From assembly GCA_017642335.1 (NCBI GenBank), contig JAGCPF010000035.1:62001-126000 (forward strand): a stretch of 64,000 nt of DNA. Direction: 5' to 3'. The DNA comes from Fibrobacter sp. (GTDB lineage: Bacteria > Fibrobacterota > Fibrobacteria > Fibrobacterales > Fibrobacteraceae). Made by a program: the position numbers and the translations under genes. The notes under the pieces are model-generated. The model did no database searches and was not told the DNA's origin. It saw only the letters and a list, made by a program, of their open reading frames with translations. Every line of letters starts with the position of its first letter. Within the stretch, counting starts at the first letter, position 1. Positions 49,226-57,492 of the stretch are shown piece by piece.

Positions 49226-50392
49226 CACCAGTGCTTCGGTGTCGAGCGCAATCAGCAGTTCTTCGTTGGTGGCGACGACCATCGCGGTCGGCGTGCCGTC
49301 CTTGCTGATGATGTGGCCGGAGTTCTTGCCGTTGTCTTCGTTGCGGGCGTCGTCAATCTGGTAGCCGAGCAGGGCGAGGTTTTCCATCACGGTCTTGCGG
49401 ACCACGCGGCTGTTCTCGCCGATACCGCCGGTGAACACCAGCGCGTCGATGCGCGGGAGCGCCATGGCGATGCCGCCGATTTCGCGGGTCAACTTGTAGC
49501 AGAAGGTTTCAAGGGCAATCTGTGCGCCGAGGTGGCCTTCGCTTGCGGCCTGCGTCAGGGTGCGCATGTCGTTAGAAAGTCCGGAGAGGCCGAGCAGGCC
49601 CGATTCCTTGTTCACGAGCTTGTCGAGACGGTCGATGTCGTAGCCGTACTTCTTGCTGATGAAGAAGAGGATGGCCGGGTCGAGGCTGCCGGAGCGGGTG
49701 CCCATGATAAGGCCGTCGAGCGGGGTGAAGCCCATGGTGGTGTCGGCGCACTTGCCGTTGAGAATCGCGGAGCAGCTGGAACCGTTACCGAGGTGGGCCG
49801 TGATGAAGCAGCAGTCTTCCGGCTTTTTGCCGAGGATGCTTGCGGCTTCGGCGGTCACGAAGCGGTGGCTGGTGCCGTGGAAACCATAACGGCGGATGGC
49901 ATCGTCTTCGTAGAACTTGTACGGGATGCCATAGAGGAATGCCTTGCGCGGCATAGTCTGGTGGAAGGCGGTGTCGAACACGGCCACTTGTGGGAGTGTC
50001 GGGAAGAACTTGGTCGCGCATTCCATGCCGGTTGCGTGTGCGGGTTCGTGCAGCGGGGCGAACAGCGTGATGCTGCGGATGTAGTCGATGACTTCCTGCG
50101 AAACTTTCTCGCTCTTGATGTACTTGCCGCCATGCACCACGCGGTGACCGATGGCTTCAATCGTGTCGATGAGCTTCTGTTCGGCGAGGAACTTCTGTAC
50201 TTCGGCGACGGCTTCGGCGTGCGTGGGGCAGTCGAAGTTGAAGTCGATGTTGCCTTCGGGGCCCTTGGCCTTCACGTGGCCGTTCACGCCGATATTTTCG
50301 ACGAGGCCGCTGGAGATGGACTGCTTGGTCTGGGTATCGATAACGGCGAACTTGACCGAAGAACTGCCGCAGTTGAGAACGAGTACGCGCAT
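49220..50392 (-). CDS. ackA: acetate kinase
   Basis: 390 residues. Transfers phosphate between acetyl phosphate and ADP, giving ATP and acetate, a main fermentation end product of Fibrobacter. Landmarks: VLVLNCGSSSVKF (N-terminal kinase signature), GHRVVHGG, FDTAFHQTMP, RRYGFHGTSH (second signature), AHLGNGSS, and TGGIGENS near the end. Full length. No pta gene is adjacent. Heptamer repeats flank it on both sides, one covering the stop codon and one just before the start. Confidence 0.95.
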   Translation of the reverse strand: MRVLVLNCGSSSVKFAVIDTQTKQSISSGLVENIGVNGHVKAKGPEGNIDFNFDCPTHAEAVAEVQKFLAEQKLIDTIEAIGHRVVHGGKYIKSEKVSQEVIDYIRSITLFAPLHEPAHATGMECATKFFPTLPQVAVFDTAFHQTMPRKAFLYGIPYKFYEDDAIRRYGFHGTSHRFVTAEAASILGKKPEDCCFITAHLGNGSSCSAILNGKCADTTMGFTPLDGLIMGTRSGSLDPAILFFISKKYGYDIDRLDKLVNKESGLLGLSGLSNDMRTLTQAASEGHLGAQIALETFCYKLTREIGGIAMALPRIDALVFTGGIGENSRVVRKTVMENLALLGYQIDDARNEDNGKNSGHIISKDGTPTAMVVATNEELLIALDTEALVK

Positions 50393-50406
50393 AGTTAAAT
50401 TAGGGG

Positions 50407-50434
50407 TTAGAATTTAGAATCTAGGGTCTAGGGA
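50407..50434. repeat. TTAGAAT/CTAGGGT heptamer run upstream of ackA
   Basis: TTAGAAT, TTAGAAT, CTAGGGT, CTAGGGA in register, of the same family as 14746. It sits between divergent ackA and the phosphatase gene. Confidence 0.7.
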
Positions 50435-50474
50435 TGTTATCCCGTCCTTTTGTTTAAATAATAGCATTTTTTTC

Positions 50475-50482
50475 TAAATTCA
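50475..50482 (+). promoter_or_regulatory. TAnnTT-type promoter box of the phosphatase gene
   Basis: TAAATTCA then CCTTG and the ATG at 50488. Two mismatches to TAnnTTTG but the same distance to the start as in lysA. Confidence 0.35.
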
Positions 50483-50487
50483 CCTTG

Positions 50488-51195
50488 ATGTTCAATGAAA
50501 ACGCAGATTTTGTTCAGGCCAAGGATTTCTTCAAGGGAATCCTTCCGGACGAGCGTGTCTTTTTCTTGGTGAGGCATGCCGAACGTGACCACATCAAGCC
50601 CACCGATGCCGACTATGGTGCGCATGTCGGCCTTACGGAACGCGGCCGTGAACAGGCGCTGGCTCTTGGCCGGTGCATCCCCGATGGCGATATGGTCTTT
50701 TATTCGAGCCCGGTGGGGCGCTGCGTGGAGACCGCGCGATGCATAGGGAAGGGGCGTGCTGCCGCCGCTGGTGTTGCGTTGGCTCCGGACATGCCGCTGG
50801 TGGAACCTCTCGATGGTCTCGGCAATTTCTTTGTCCAGGACTACGACGAGTTCACGAAGGTGCTGCGTGCCGGTTTTTACGAGGGCATCTGCGAATGGCT
50901 GGTGAACGAGGTGGCTGGCAATCCGCGTAATCAAATCGAGGCGTTCTGCCCGCTTGCGAACCGTTCCGAAGAGATGCTCGCGATGATGCTCGAAAAAGGC
51001 AATGCGCGTTTCAACATTTTCGCGACGCACGACGCTTGGTCTGTTCCGTGCCTTACTCACTTTTGCAAGATGCGCTTTACTCCGCAGCGTTGGATGAACT
51101 TTTTGACAGGGATGGCCGTGGTGACGGATGTGCAAAAGAATGTCCGTCGCATCGTACCCGTGACCGGCCTTGAAACCGGCTGGCTGGAGTTTTAG
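50488..51195 (+). CDS. histidine phosphatase family protein
   Basis: 235 residues from the ATG at 50488. The phosphohistidine motif is FFLVRHAERD (R-H-x-E variant), and FYSSPVGRCVETARCIG holds the second catalytic Arg. A later ATHDAWSVP supplies the second His of the family. Cytoplasmic. The substrate may be a phosphosugar or phosphoprotein. The stop codon overlaps the start of the heptamer mosaic 51194-51249. Confidence 0.85.
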   Translation: MFNENADFVQAKDFFKGILPDERVFFLVRHAERDHIKPTDADYGAHVGLTERGREQALALGRCIPDGDMVFYSSPVGRCVETARCIGKGRAAAAGVALAPDMPLVEPLDGLGNFFVQDYDEFTKVLRAGFYEGICEWLVNEVAGNPRNQIEAFCPLANRSEEMLAMMLEKGNARFNIFATHDAWSVPCLTHFCKMRFTPQRWMNFLTGMAVVTDVQKNVRRIVPVTGLETGWLEF

Positions 51196-51249
51196 GCTCC
51201 AGGCTCGAGGCACGAGCAGTGAGCAATGAGCGGTGAGCAGTGAGAACAG
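51194..51249. repeat. eight heptamers starting at the phosphatase stop codon
   Basis: AGGCTCC, AGGCTCG, AGGCACG, AGCAGTG, AGCAATG, AGCGGTG, AGCAGTG, AGAACAG. Two families joined in register. It ends two bases before the palindrome array. Confidence 0.75.
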
Positions 51250-51251
51250 TC

Positions 51252-51544
51252 TTACATACTATTTTTCTTTTTTTGAACGATTAGTATGTATTTTCTCTTA
51301 AGTTGGCATTCAGTAAAAGGGAAAAAACAGCCTCGTTTACATGCTAAATTCAAAAAAAATGTCCTTTAGTATGTAAAATGCGCAAAATTTTGTATAAAGT
51401 AATTTATTTTGTTGGCTGATTTACATATTAAATCACGAAAAAAATCATTTTAGTATGTAAGGTGATGAAAAAACGCACCCATTCTTTTCTGCTGATGAGC
51501 ATATTTACATATTATTCGGCAAATTTTTGACGTTTAGTATGTAA
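51252..51544. repeat. array of four 40-bp palindromes with 84-bp period
   Basis: Units at 51252-51292, 51337-51376, 51421-51460 and 51505-51544. Each has a left arm TTACATAYTA (unit 2: TTACATGCTA) and a right arm TTAGTATGTAA, its reverse complement, with about 19 variable bases between. The 44-base spacers between units are unrelated to each other. No ORF. The array fills the gap between the heptamer mosaic and the SIR2-like gene. Confidence 0.85.
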
Positions 51545-51653
51545 GACATGAAAAAAAAGACAAACCCCTTTTTCACCTAACTTCATGGTCCTCAAAGCGA
51601 CCGAAGGGAGCGACCTCGTTGCTCAAAGCGCAGCGATCTCACACCTCATTTTT

Positions 51654-51661
51654 TATATTAC
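51654..51661 (+). promoter_or_regulatory. TAnnTT-type promoter box of the SIR2-like gene
   Basis: TATATTAC then TACC and ATG at 51666. No ribosome site, so the transcript may be leaderless. Confidence 0.35.
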
Positions 51662-51665
51662 TACC

Positions 51666-52655
51666 ATGGTCTCTTCTTCTAGTACATACCGCCGTGTTTT
51701 TGTTTTGGGTTCCGGCTTCAGCAAGTCGTTCTTGCCGAGCATGCCCACTTTGAAGGATTTGAACGCCCTGATTCCCGATGGCATTTCGGACGAGTTTCCG
51801 CATTTCAAGGAATACTGTGAGCGTTTCCTCGGCCTTTGTAACGGGCAGCGGGAGTACCTGGGTATAGAACAACTGGCCACGTCGATTCTCTCGGCCCGTA
51901 TATTCCCGGGCGAGCGCGACCGCCTCTACCGCGCGACACTGCGTTTCGAGTTGCTTCGCTTTATTGCGAGCGTCATCCGTCGCGACGAAATCGTGAAGGG
52001 CGAGGCTTCGTTTATCCTAAAAAATTTCCTGAAGTCCTGTGCGAACCATTCCGCATCGGGCGAACGCGAGACGCTGCTGCTCAGTTTCAACTACGACACG
52101 CTTATCGAGACGGCCATTGCCAACTATCCCGAACTGTCGGAACAGATTTCCGTGGACTACGGTGTCCGCATCGAGCCTGCCGACCGTTCCGCCCACCGGA
52201 TTGCCGCACCCCAGACGGTCGACCTCATCAAGCTGCACGGCTCGCTCAACTGGTTCCCGGTGAAGGGCGCCACCGACGAGCTCGACCTGAAGAACGTCTG
52301 CCAGGTGGAACCGCAGGACCGCAGCTTCCCGATCTACAGCGAGGACACTCCCATCTACATTCCGATGGCGCACGCGAAGGAATCCTTCTTGCGGGGGAGC
52401 CTGTTCAACCTCCTCTGGTCGAGGGCCGACTACTACCTTACCCATGCGCGTGAAATCATCTTTGTCGGGTACGGTTTCCCGAAGTCCGACGTGAACAATC
52501 TCGAATTTTTGCTCAAGCACCGCGAACGGTTCCGCACGGCGGTCGTGTTCGAACATGAGGGGAACGCCGACTTGGAACGTCTCCGCAACTTGCTCGGCAG
52601 GGATATTGTCGTGGATTGCGATGCCAAGGAATACCTGAAATCGGCTTGCGGATAG
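51666..52655 (+). CDS. SIR2-like domain protein
   Basis: 329 residues from the ATG at 51666; the frame opens at 51585, but that part is repeat-like and lies before the promoter box. It starts RRVFVLGSGFSKSFLPS (NAD-type GSG loop), has LLLSFNYDTLIE (N-Y-D, as in SIR2_2 proteins) and LIKLHGSLNW with the catalytic His. The end (EIIFVGYGFPKSD) is the usual SIR2_2 finish. SIR2-like proteins either deacylate or cleave NAD; many NAD-cleaving ones are anti-phage. Nothing here shows a partner such as Argonaute or HerA. Preceded by the palindrome array. Confidence 0.8.
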   Translation: MVSSSSTYRRVFVLGSGFSKSFLPSMPTLKDLNALIPDGISDEFPHFKEYCERFLGLCNGQREYLGIEQLATSILSARIFPGERDRLYRATLRFELLRFIASVIRRDEIVKGEASFILKNFLKSCANHSASGERETLLLSFNYDTLIETAIANYPELSEQISVDYGVRIEPADRSAHRIAAPQTVDLIKLHGSLNWFPVKGATDELDLKNVCQVEPQDRSFPIYSEDTPIYIPMAHAKESFLRGSLFNLLWSRADYYLTHAREIIFVGYGFPKSDVNNLEFLLKHRERFRTAVVFEHEGNADLERLRNLLGRDIVVDCDAKEYLKSACG

Positions 52656-52686
52656 AATTGTTATCTTTATGGCGGGGAATCGCCAT

Positions 52687-53010
52687 ATGTTCAAGAAAGT
52701 CTTGATTGTTGCATTTTTGTTCTGCCTTGGCGCAGTTCAAGCCCAGCTCGTGCAAAAAAAAGACACGTCGGGAAAGAAAGTTAATTTGTCCATGCAACAA
52801 CCGCTTGTCGTAATCGCGGATACTAGCAATAAGGTGAAAGCCCTGGACGATTCCGTCAGCACCGTGAACAAGGACCCTACGTTGGTGGATGCCGCGCGTA
52901 CGACCGCCATTTCGAAGGGCGTCGAGATTGTCGGGCAGTCGCTGAAGGACGTGCTGTCTCCGACGAGTCCGGAAGCCAAGGCCGTAGAGGTTGAACGGGA
53001 TTACCGCTGA
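52687..53010 (+). CDS. small exported protein
   Basis: 107 residues from the ATG at 52687. Signal peptide KKVLIVAFLFCLGAVQA, then a polar, Ser/Lys-rich mature part (KDTSGKKVNLSMQQPLVV, TISKGVEIVGQSLKDVLSP). No family recognised. Follows the SIR2-like gene by 31 bases. Confidence 0.6.
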   Translation: MFKKVLIVAFLFCLGAVQAQLVQKKDTSGKKVNLSMQQPLVVIADTSNKVKALDDSVSTVNKDPTLVDAARTTAISKGVEIVGQSLKDVLSPTSPEAKAVEVERDYR

Positions 53011-53019
53011 CAGGGTACA

Positions 53020-53186
53020 AAAAAAGACGGTCCCTTCGGTTGAAACACTCGAAACTACTTATCTTGTAATGATAGCAGCGCCTCGGGGCTTTGTTTTTCG
53101 CATCGGAGTGCGCCTAAACTGAACCGCAAGAGCAACGAGCTGTATAAATTCTGTTAGATCGGGCGTTAATACCGTGGGACCGCCTG
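53020..53186 (-). ncRNA. ssrS: probable 6S RNA downstream of zapA
   Basis: On the minus strand the segment begins near 53186 with GGCGGTCCC and ends with GGGACCGTC then TTTTTTT; the two ends pair with one G-U. Between them are a long AT-rich bulge region and central hairpins (around 53085-53115), giving the rod-with-bubble shape and 160-170-base length of 6S RNA. The gene sits just after zapA on the same strand, as ssrS does in E. coli and many other bacteria. A promoter fits: TTGCAT (53217-53222) and TATTAT (53193-53198), 18 bases apart. 6S RNA binds RNA polymerase holoenzyme. Identification is by shape and synteny. Confidence 0.6.
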
Positions 53187-53192
53187 ATGTTT

Positions 53193-53222
53193 ATAATATA
53201 TATCAAAAAAAAGAGAATGCAA
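53193..53222 (-). promoter_or_regulatory. promoter of the probable 6S RNA
   Basis: TTGCAT and TATTAT on the minus strand, 18 bases apart, with the predicted start about 7 bases beyond. Confidence 0.5.
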
Positions 53223-53307
53223 GTAATAGTTTTGTATTTTTTGTCTGCAATAATTTAGCCTAAATCGGCATTTTTTAACACAAATGTGACAAAAGACACA
53301 CTTGCGG

Positions 53308-53622
53308 CTAGATTTGTGGCTCTGGTCGGTCGATGCCTTCCTCGAGCAGGCTGCCGAGATCCCTGGCGGACTTATCCATCTGTTCGCAGTACAGTTTCGC
53401 ACGGCGCATGTTCTTGCGCACTTCGAAAAGTTCCGAGGTCAACTCGACGGCAAGGAGCGAGAGTCGCTTTTTGTAATCCATCTGGTATTTCTCGTAACGC
53501 TTGAAGCGCTCGTCGATAAAGGCGATGATTTCACCAAGTTCCGCGTCGGGCAAGTCCGTGCGGATCTGGATGCGTTCCTGTGCGACCGTGACGGTGACGG
53601 ATCTGAGTTCTAAGTCTGCCAT
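53308..53622 (-). CDS. zapA: cell division protein ZapA
   Basis: 104 residues: a small N-terminal domain (SVTVTVAQERIQIRTDLPD) with the ZapA 'I-x-G/x-Y' strand pair, then a long coiled coil (AFIDERFKRYEKYQMDYKKR to YCEQMDKSARDL). ZapA bundles FtsZ filaments at the division site. It follows the coiled-coil gene by 43 bases and precedes the probable 6S RNA, a conserved order. Confidence 0.85.
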   Translation of the reverse strand: MADLELRSVTVTVAQERIQIRTDLPDAELGEIIAFIDERFKRYEKYQMDYKKRLSLLAVELTSELFEVRKNMRRAKLYCEQMDKSARDLGSLLEEGIDRPEPQI

Positions 53623-53665
53623 TATCTCATTCCTACGCCGAATGGATCATCGTCCATCAGCCACT

Positions 53666-54490
53666 TTAGCCGAAAAAACCGCCTTGCGAGCCTCCATTGC
53701 TCGCGAACAGGTCGTTGTCTTTTTCGTTGGCCGGGTGAACTTCGATGGCGGGCTCGTCATCGATGGAGGGTTCTTCTTGTGCGATGTCGAATTCGCTGGG
53801 CGAGGACTGGATGATAGGTTCCTGTGCTGGCTCTTCGGCCTGTGCGGGTTCTTCGGCCGGCATGGTGTGCTGCTCTATGGGAATCTCGGTGCCGAGTTCC
53901 TTCTCGATGGTGGCGAGCAGCTGCTGGAAGCGTTCCTGTGCCTCGGCGATTTCTTCGCCCTGGGAATTGATGACCTGCATCTTCTCTTCGAGGAGCTGGC
54001 CCTTTTCGATAACTTGTGCGTTGAGCGTGTCGATCAGGCCGTTCTTCTCGTTGACCTGCGCATTGAGCGTATTGATAATTTGTTCCTGCTCGCTGAGCTG
54101 CCCGTTCAGGCTTTCGACCATGCCGTCGCGTTCCTCGACCTGCTTGCTGAGTGTCGCGATGGCGCTGGCCTGTTCGGCAATCTTGCCGTTGAGCATGTTG
54201 ATGGCGTTTGCGCTTTCGGAGAGTTTGCCGTTGAGTGTCCCGAGTTCGGAACGCATTTCGTTCAGGGAGTCGTTCTGGGCTGCGGCCTGGTTTGCGCGGG
54301 CATCGAGCGCCGCCTTGCAGTCCATGAGTTCTTTGTTTGCCGCTTCGAGCAGCATGGACTTGTCGTGTGCCTCGGCCTGCGAATTCTGCAGAGCTTGCTG
54401 CAGGGAGCTTACTTGCGCACGCAGATTCCTTACCGTGGTCAGGACCCCCTCGACCTTCTGCGAAAGGATATTCATGTTGTCAAAATTCAT
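53666..54490 (-). CDS. coiled-coil protein upstream of zapA
   Basis: 274 residues. Residues 1-185 are a continuous coiled coil with degenerate repeats of about 18-21 residues (SLNGQLSEQEQIINTLNAQV; ESLNGQL, TLNAQV, TLNGKL). The rest is an acidic, Pro/Glu-rich tail (EEPAQAEEPAQEP) ending in GGSQGGFFG. No signal peptide. In operon with zapA, so it may act in the divisome like ZapB, though it is much longer. Family not recognised. Confidence 0.7.
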   Translation of the reverse strand: MNFDNMNILSQKVEGVLTTVRNLRAQVSSLQQALQNSQAEAHDKSMLLEAANKELMDCKAALDARANQAAAQNDSLNEMRSELGTLNGKLSESANAINMLNGKIAEQASAIATLSKQVEERDGMVESLNGQLSEQEQIINTLNAQVNEKNGLIDTLNAQVIEKGQLLEEKMQVINSQGEEIAEAQERFQQLLATIEKELGTEIPIEQHTMPAEEPAQAEEPAQEPIIQSSPSEFDIAQEEPSIDDEPAIEVHPANEKDNDLFASNGGSQGGFFG

Positions 54491-54588
54491 TTTTTCTCCG
54501 TTATGGCGTTCAAGCCGTTCCTTATATCCATAAGATAATTAATATTTAAGCCGTAAGAAAGAAAAAGTTTTAGTTTTTCTACGGACTG

Positions 54589-56454
54589 ATGATCGAAGTG
54601 AACGAACATATCGGCCGCCGTCTTGCCGAATTGCCGGAAAGACCCGGCGTATACCTGATGCGCAATGCGTCGGGCAAAATCATCTATATCGGCAAGGCGA
54701 AGGTCCTTAAGAACCGCGTCCGCAGCTATTTTGACGGGAGCGACCACGGGGGGCACCGCGCGGCGAGCCTGATGCTCCCGTTCATCCGCGACATCGAGTG
54801 GATTATTACGGAAAGCGAGGAAGAGGCGCTGATTCTCGAAGCGACGCTTATCCGCAAGCATACGCCCAAGTACAACGTTCTGTTGAAGGACGACAAGCAT
54901 TTCCCGTACTTGGCGCTTTCGGCGAAGGAACCCTTTCCCCGTCTTTTCTTGACCCGGTCCGTCCGCAAGGACGACTGCCTGTACTACGGCCCTTTCATGA
55001 ACTCGCGCGTGGTGTCGCAACTGACGGACCTGGCCGCGCGGCTTTTCCATATCCGCGAATGCAGGCTGAACTTGCCGCTCGCCCGTACGGTGCGGCCCTG
55101 CCTCAACTACCATATCGGGCGCTGCGATGCCCCGTGCGCCGGCCTCATAAGCGAGGCCGACTATGCGAAGAAGGTCGCCCAGGCGAAGCTGCTGCTCGAA
55201 GGCAAACGCGACGATCTTGTTGCGCAGTGGCAGGCCGAGATGCAGCAGGCGAGCGAAAATCTGGACTTCGAGTTGGCGGGCAAGAAGCGGGACGCCATCC
55301 AGGCGCTGCTGGCCACGGGGACCCGCCAGAAGACGGACACGAGCGACCCGAACCTTTCGTTGGACGTGCTCAGCCTGCGGCGCAACGGCTCCATGGCCGC
55401 CGCCGTAATCCTGGAATACCGTGAGGGCGTGCTGACTGGGCGCAGGCACTACCGCATGGAATGCCGGCTGGAAGACGACGTGCCGGAAATTCTGCGGCAG
55501 ATGCTGGTGCAGTGGTACATGGACGTGCCCATGGTGCCTTCCGAAATCGCGGTGGACGTGGAAGACCTCCCGGACCGCGACATGCTTGCCCAGGCGCTTT
55601 CGGAAAAGTCGGGCCACAGGGTGCTCTTGACGCAGCCGCAGCGCGGCGACAAAGTCGGGTTCCTCAAGCTGGCCGGTGCCAATGCCGACATGATTCTGGT
55701 GGAAATGCGCGCCGAGGTGCAGAAGTACAGCGAGGTGGACCAGAGCGTGTTCGAACTGCAGAAGGTGCTCGGGCTCAAGAAGACGCCGTTCCGTATCGAG
55801 TGCGTCGACATCTCGCACTTGAGCGGCACGAATACGGTCGCAAGCCTCGTGGCTTTCCGGAACGGCCGCCCCGACAAGAAGAACTACCGCAAGTTTATCA
55901 TAAAGACGGTCGAGGGCGTGGACGACTTCGCCAGCATGCGCGAGGTGATGACACGCCGTATCCGCAGGCTCGAAAACGAGGGGATCCCCATGCCCGATTT
56001 GTGGGTGTGCGACGGCGGCAAGGGCCAGGTCGACGCGACGATGCAGATTCTGAAGGAGTTGGGCCACGACAAGGACTTGCCGCTGATAGGCCTCGCGAAG
56101 CGCCTCGAAGAAATCGTGTTCCCCGACGACCGCAAATCTATCGTGCTGCACCGCACGAGCCCGGCACTCAAGCTGCTGCAAAACGCCCGCGACGAGGCGC
56201 ACCGCTTCGCCATCACGTACCAGCGCAGCAAGCGCAAGAAGGACCTTGAGGTGGAATGGCTCAAGATTCCTGGCGTTGGCCACGAGACCCGCGTCAAGAT
56301 TCTTTCGAAGTACAGGAGCGCCGAAGCCTTCATGGCCGCCCCGCTAGAAGATATCGAGATGCTGTTCGGGAAGGTGCGCGGCAACAGGCTCCGCAAGCAG
56401 GTCGCCCAGTATTGCTCCGACATGCCCGACGGTTCCGACAACGCGGAAGCATAA
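54589..56454 (+). CDS. uvrC: excinuclease ABC subunit C
   Basis: 621 residues. Makes both incisions in nucleotide excision repair with UvrA and UvrB. The N-terminal GIY-YIG nuclease is clear (GVYLMRNASGKIIYIGKAKV, with Arg and Glu in LEATLIRKHTPKYN). A UVR motif lies near residue 210 (WQAEMQQASENLDFELA). The RNase H-like second nuclease includes IECVDISHLSGTNTVASLV and WVCDGGKGQVDA, and the end is a helix-hairpin-helix pair (IPGVGHETRVKIL). Full length. Starts 98 bases from the divergent coiled-coil gene. Confidence 0.95.
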   Translation: MIEVNEHIGRRLAELPERPGVYLMRNASGKIIYIGKAKVLKNRVRSYFDGSDHGGHRAASLMLPFIRDIEWIITESEEEALILEATLIRKHTPKYNVLLKDDKHFPYLALSAKEPFPRLFLTRSVRKDDCLYYGPFMNSRVVSQLTDLAARLFHIRECRLNLPLARTVRPCLNYHIGRCDAPCAGLISEADYAKKVAQAKLLLEGKRDDLVAQWQAEMQQASENLDFELAGKKRDAIQALLATGTRQKTDTSDPNLSLDVLSLRRNGSMAAAVILEYREGVLTGRRHYRMECRLEDDVPEILRQMLVQWYMDVPMVPSEIAVDVEDLPDRDMLAQALSEKSGHRVLLTQPQRGDKVGFLKLAGANADMILVEMRAEVQKYSEVDQSVFELQKVLGLKKTPFRIECVDISHLSGTNTVASLVAFRNGRPDKKNYRKFIIKTVEGVDDFASMREVMTRRIRRLENEGIPMPDLWVCDGGKGQVDATMQILKELGHDKDLPLIGLAKRLEEIVFPDDRKSIVLHRTSPALKLLQNARDEAHRFAITYQRSKRKKDLEVEWLKIPGVGHETRVKILSKYRSAEAFMAAPLEDIEMLFGKVRGNRLRKQVAQYCSDMPDGSDNAEA

Positions 56455-56458
56455 AAAA

Positions 56459-56482
56459 AACGGCCCGTCGGGGCCGTTCCTT
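56459..56482. terminator. bidirectional terminator between uvrC and the FISUMP gene
   Basis: AACGGCCC-GTCG-GGGCCGTT with an A-run before it (T-run on the minus strand). Confidence 0.8.
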
Positions 56483-56500
56483 TAAAGTCGATATTTTGGA

Positions 56501-57424
56501 TTACTTTGCCTGGACGCAGCGGACGCCGAACGCCTTGGTCTGGCTGTCGCGCTGGAACTTGGTTTCGCCGTCGCCGTATTCCATGGACTTGACGACGAAT
56601 ATCATGCCGCAGGTGCTTCCGCTGCAGTTGTCCTCGTCGCCTTCGCCTTCGTTGAACTGCTCGTTTTCGGCAAGCCAGTAGAAGCCCATGTCTCCCTTGA
56701 ATTCGTCCGTGCCGTTCTTTCCGCGGCCGTTGAAAATCCAGAAGCTGAGGTCGCTCTTGGCTGCGTTGAATTCCGCACGGGAGGGGAGTCTCCATCCTGC
56801 GGGGCATGCCTGGAGCGCGGCCGAGTAGTTATAAAGGCGGCCCATGGTCTTGCAGTTGTTGGCGTCACCGCCGTAGCAGTTACTGCCACTCACGGCGATG
56901 TCGAGGTTCTTCGCTGTCCAAAGGGTGCCGTTGATGTCCTTGAGCTCGTATTTCTGGGTGTCGCGCATGTCGGTCATGACCATGCCTTCGATGACGGGTG
57001 CAGCATCCATGTTGGGCCTGTTGGGCACGTCACCACCGACAGAGATGGAATCTTCCGGCGGAATATCCGGACCGGATGCGGAGGATGCCCATTCTTCGCA
57101 GCCTTCAGTCCAGCAGAAAATGCCGCTGCTGAAGTAGATATCGGGGAAAGAGGTGGCTCCAGAATCCATAACCACGTGTTCCACGATGACGACGGTGTCC
57201 TTGTGCTTGCTGCTCGAGGAAACTGCCGCCTCTTCTTTGGCGGACGATTTCGCGGTTTGTTCTGCAGAAGTCGGCGCCGCGGAGGTGTCCTTCTGGCTAG
57301 AAGAGGATTCAGTGGCGACTTCGCCACTATCAGGAATTACCGGTTCGGGTGCCTTGTCGCTCGAACAGGCAGAAAAAACAGCCACAATCCCTACAATACC
57401 CAAAAATGTTATGACGTGTTTCAT
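56501..57424 (-). CDS. lipoprotein with Fibrobacter major paralogous (FISUMP) domain
   Basis: 307 residues. Lipobox VAVFSAC is followed by a Ser/Thr/Glu-rich linker (about residues 25-75). The C-terminal half is the FISUMP domain: YELKDINGTLWTAKNLDI, NNCKTMGRLYNYSAALQAC, PAGWRLPSRAEFNAAKSDL, and the finish AFGVRCVQ. This domain is found in very many paralogous surface proteins of Fibrobacter succinogenes and is a lineage marker. It is thought to be exposed on the surface; the ligand is unknown. Confidence 0.88.
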   Translation of the reverse strand: MKHVITFLGIVGIVAVFSACSSDKAPEPVIPDSGEVATESSSSQKDTSAAPTSAEQTAKSSAKEEAAVSSSSKHKDTVVIVEHVVMDSGATSFPDIYFSSGIFCWTEGCEEWASSASGPDIPPEDSISVGGDVPNRPNMDAAPVIEGMVMTDMRDTQKYELKDINGTLWTAKNLDIAVSGSNCYGGDANNCKTMGRLYNYSAALQACPAGWRLPSRAEFNAAKSDLSFWIFNGRGKNGTDEFKGDMGFYWLAENEQFNEGEGDEDNCSGSTCGMIFVVKSMEYGDGETKFQRDSQTKAFGVRCVQAK

Positions 57425-57492
57425 GCTATGAAATATAGTTTACAAAAGAGCCATAGATTAGCAAAAAGAATTTTACTATTATTGGTATCACT

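Noticed and set aside
51252-51544. CRISPR array
   Set aside because: The conserved parts are only 10-11-base arms separated by variable loops; spacers are 44 bases and no cas genes are present. The period also includes a variable half-unit, unlike CRISPR repeats.
51252-51544. Type III antitoxin RNA repeat before a toxin gene
   Set aside because: Type III repeats are conserved along their whole length. Here loops and spacers are unrelated, and the following gene is SIR2-like, not a ToxN-type RNase.
53286-53613. Plus-strand ORFs over zapA
   Set aside because: Shadow frames of zapA; the minus strand has the coiled-coil pattern and neighbours of ZapA.
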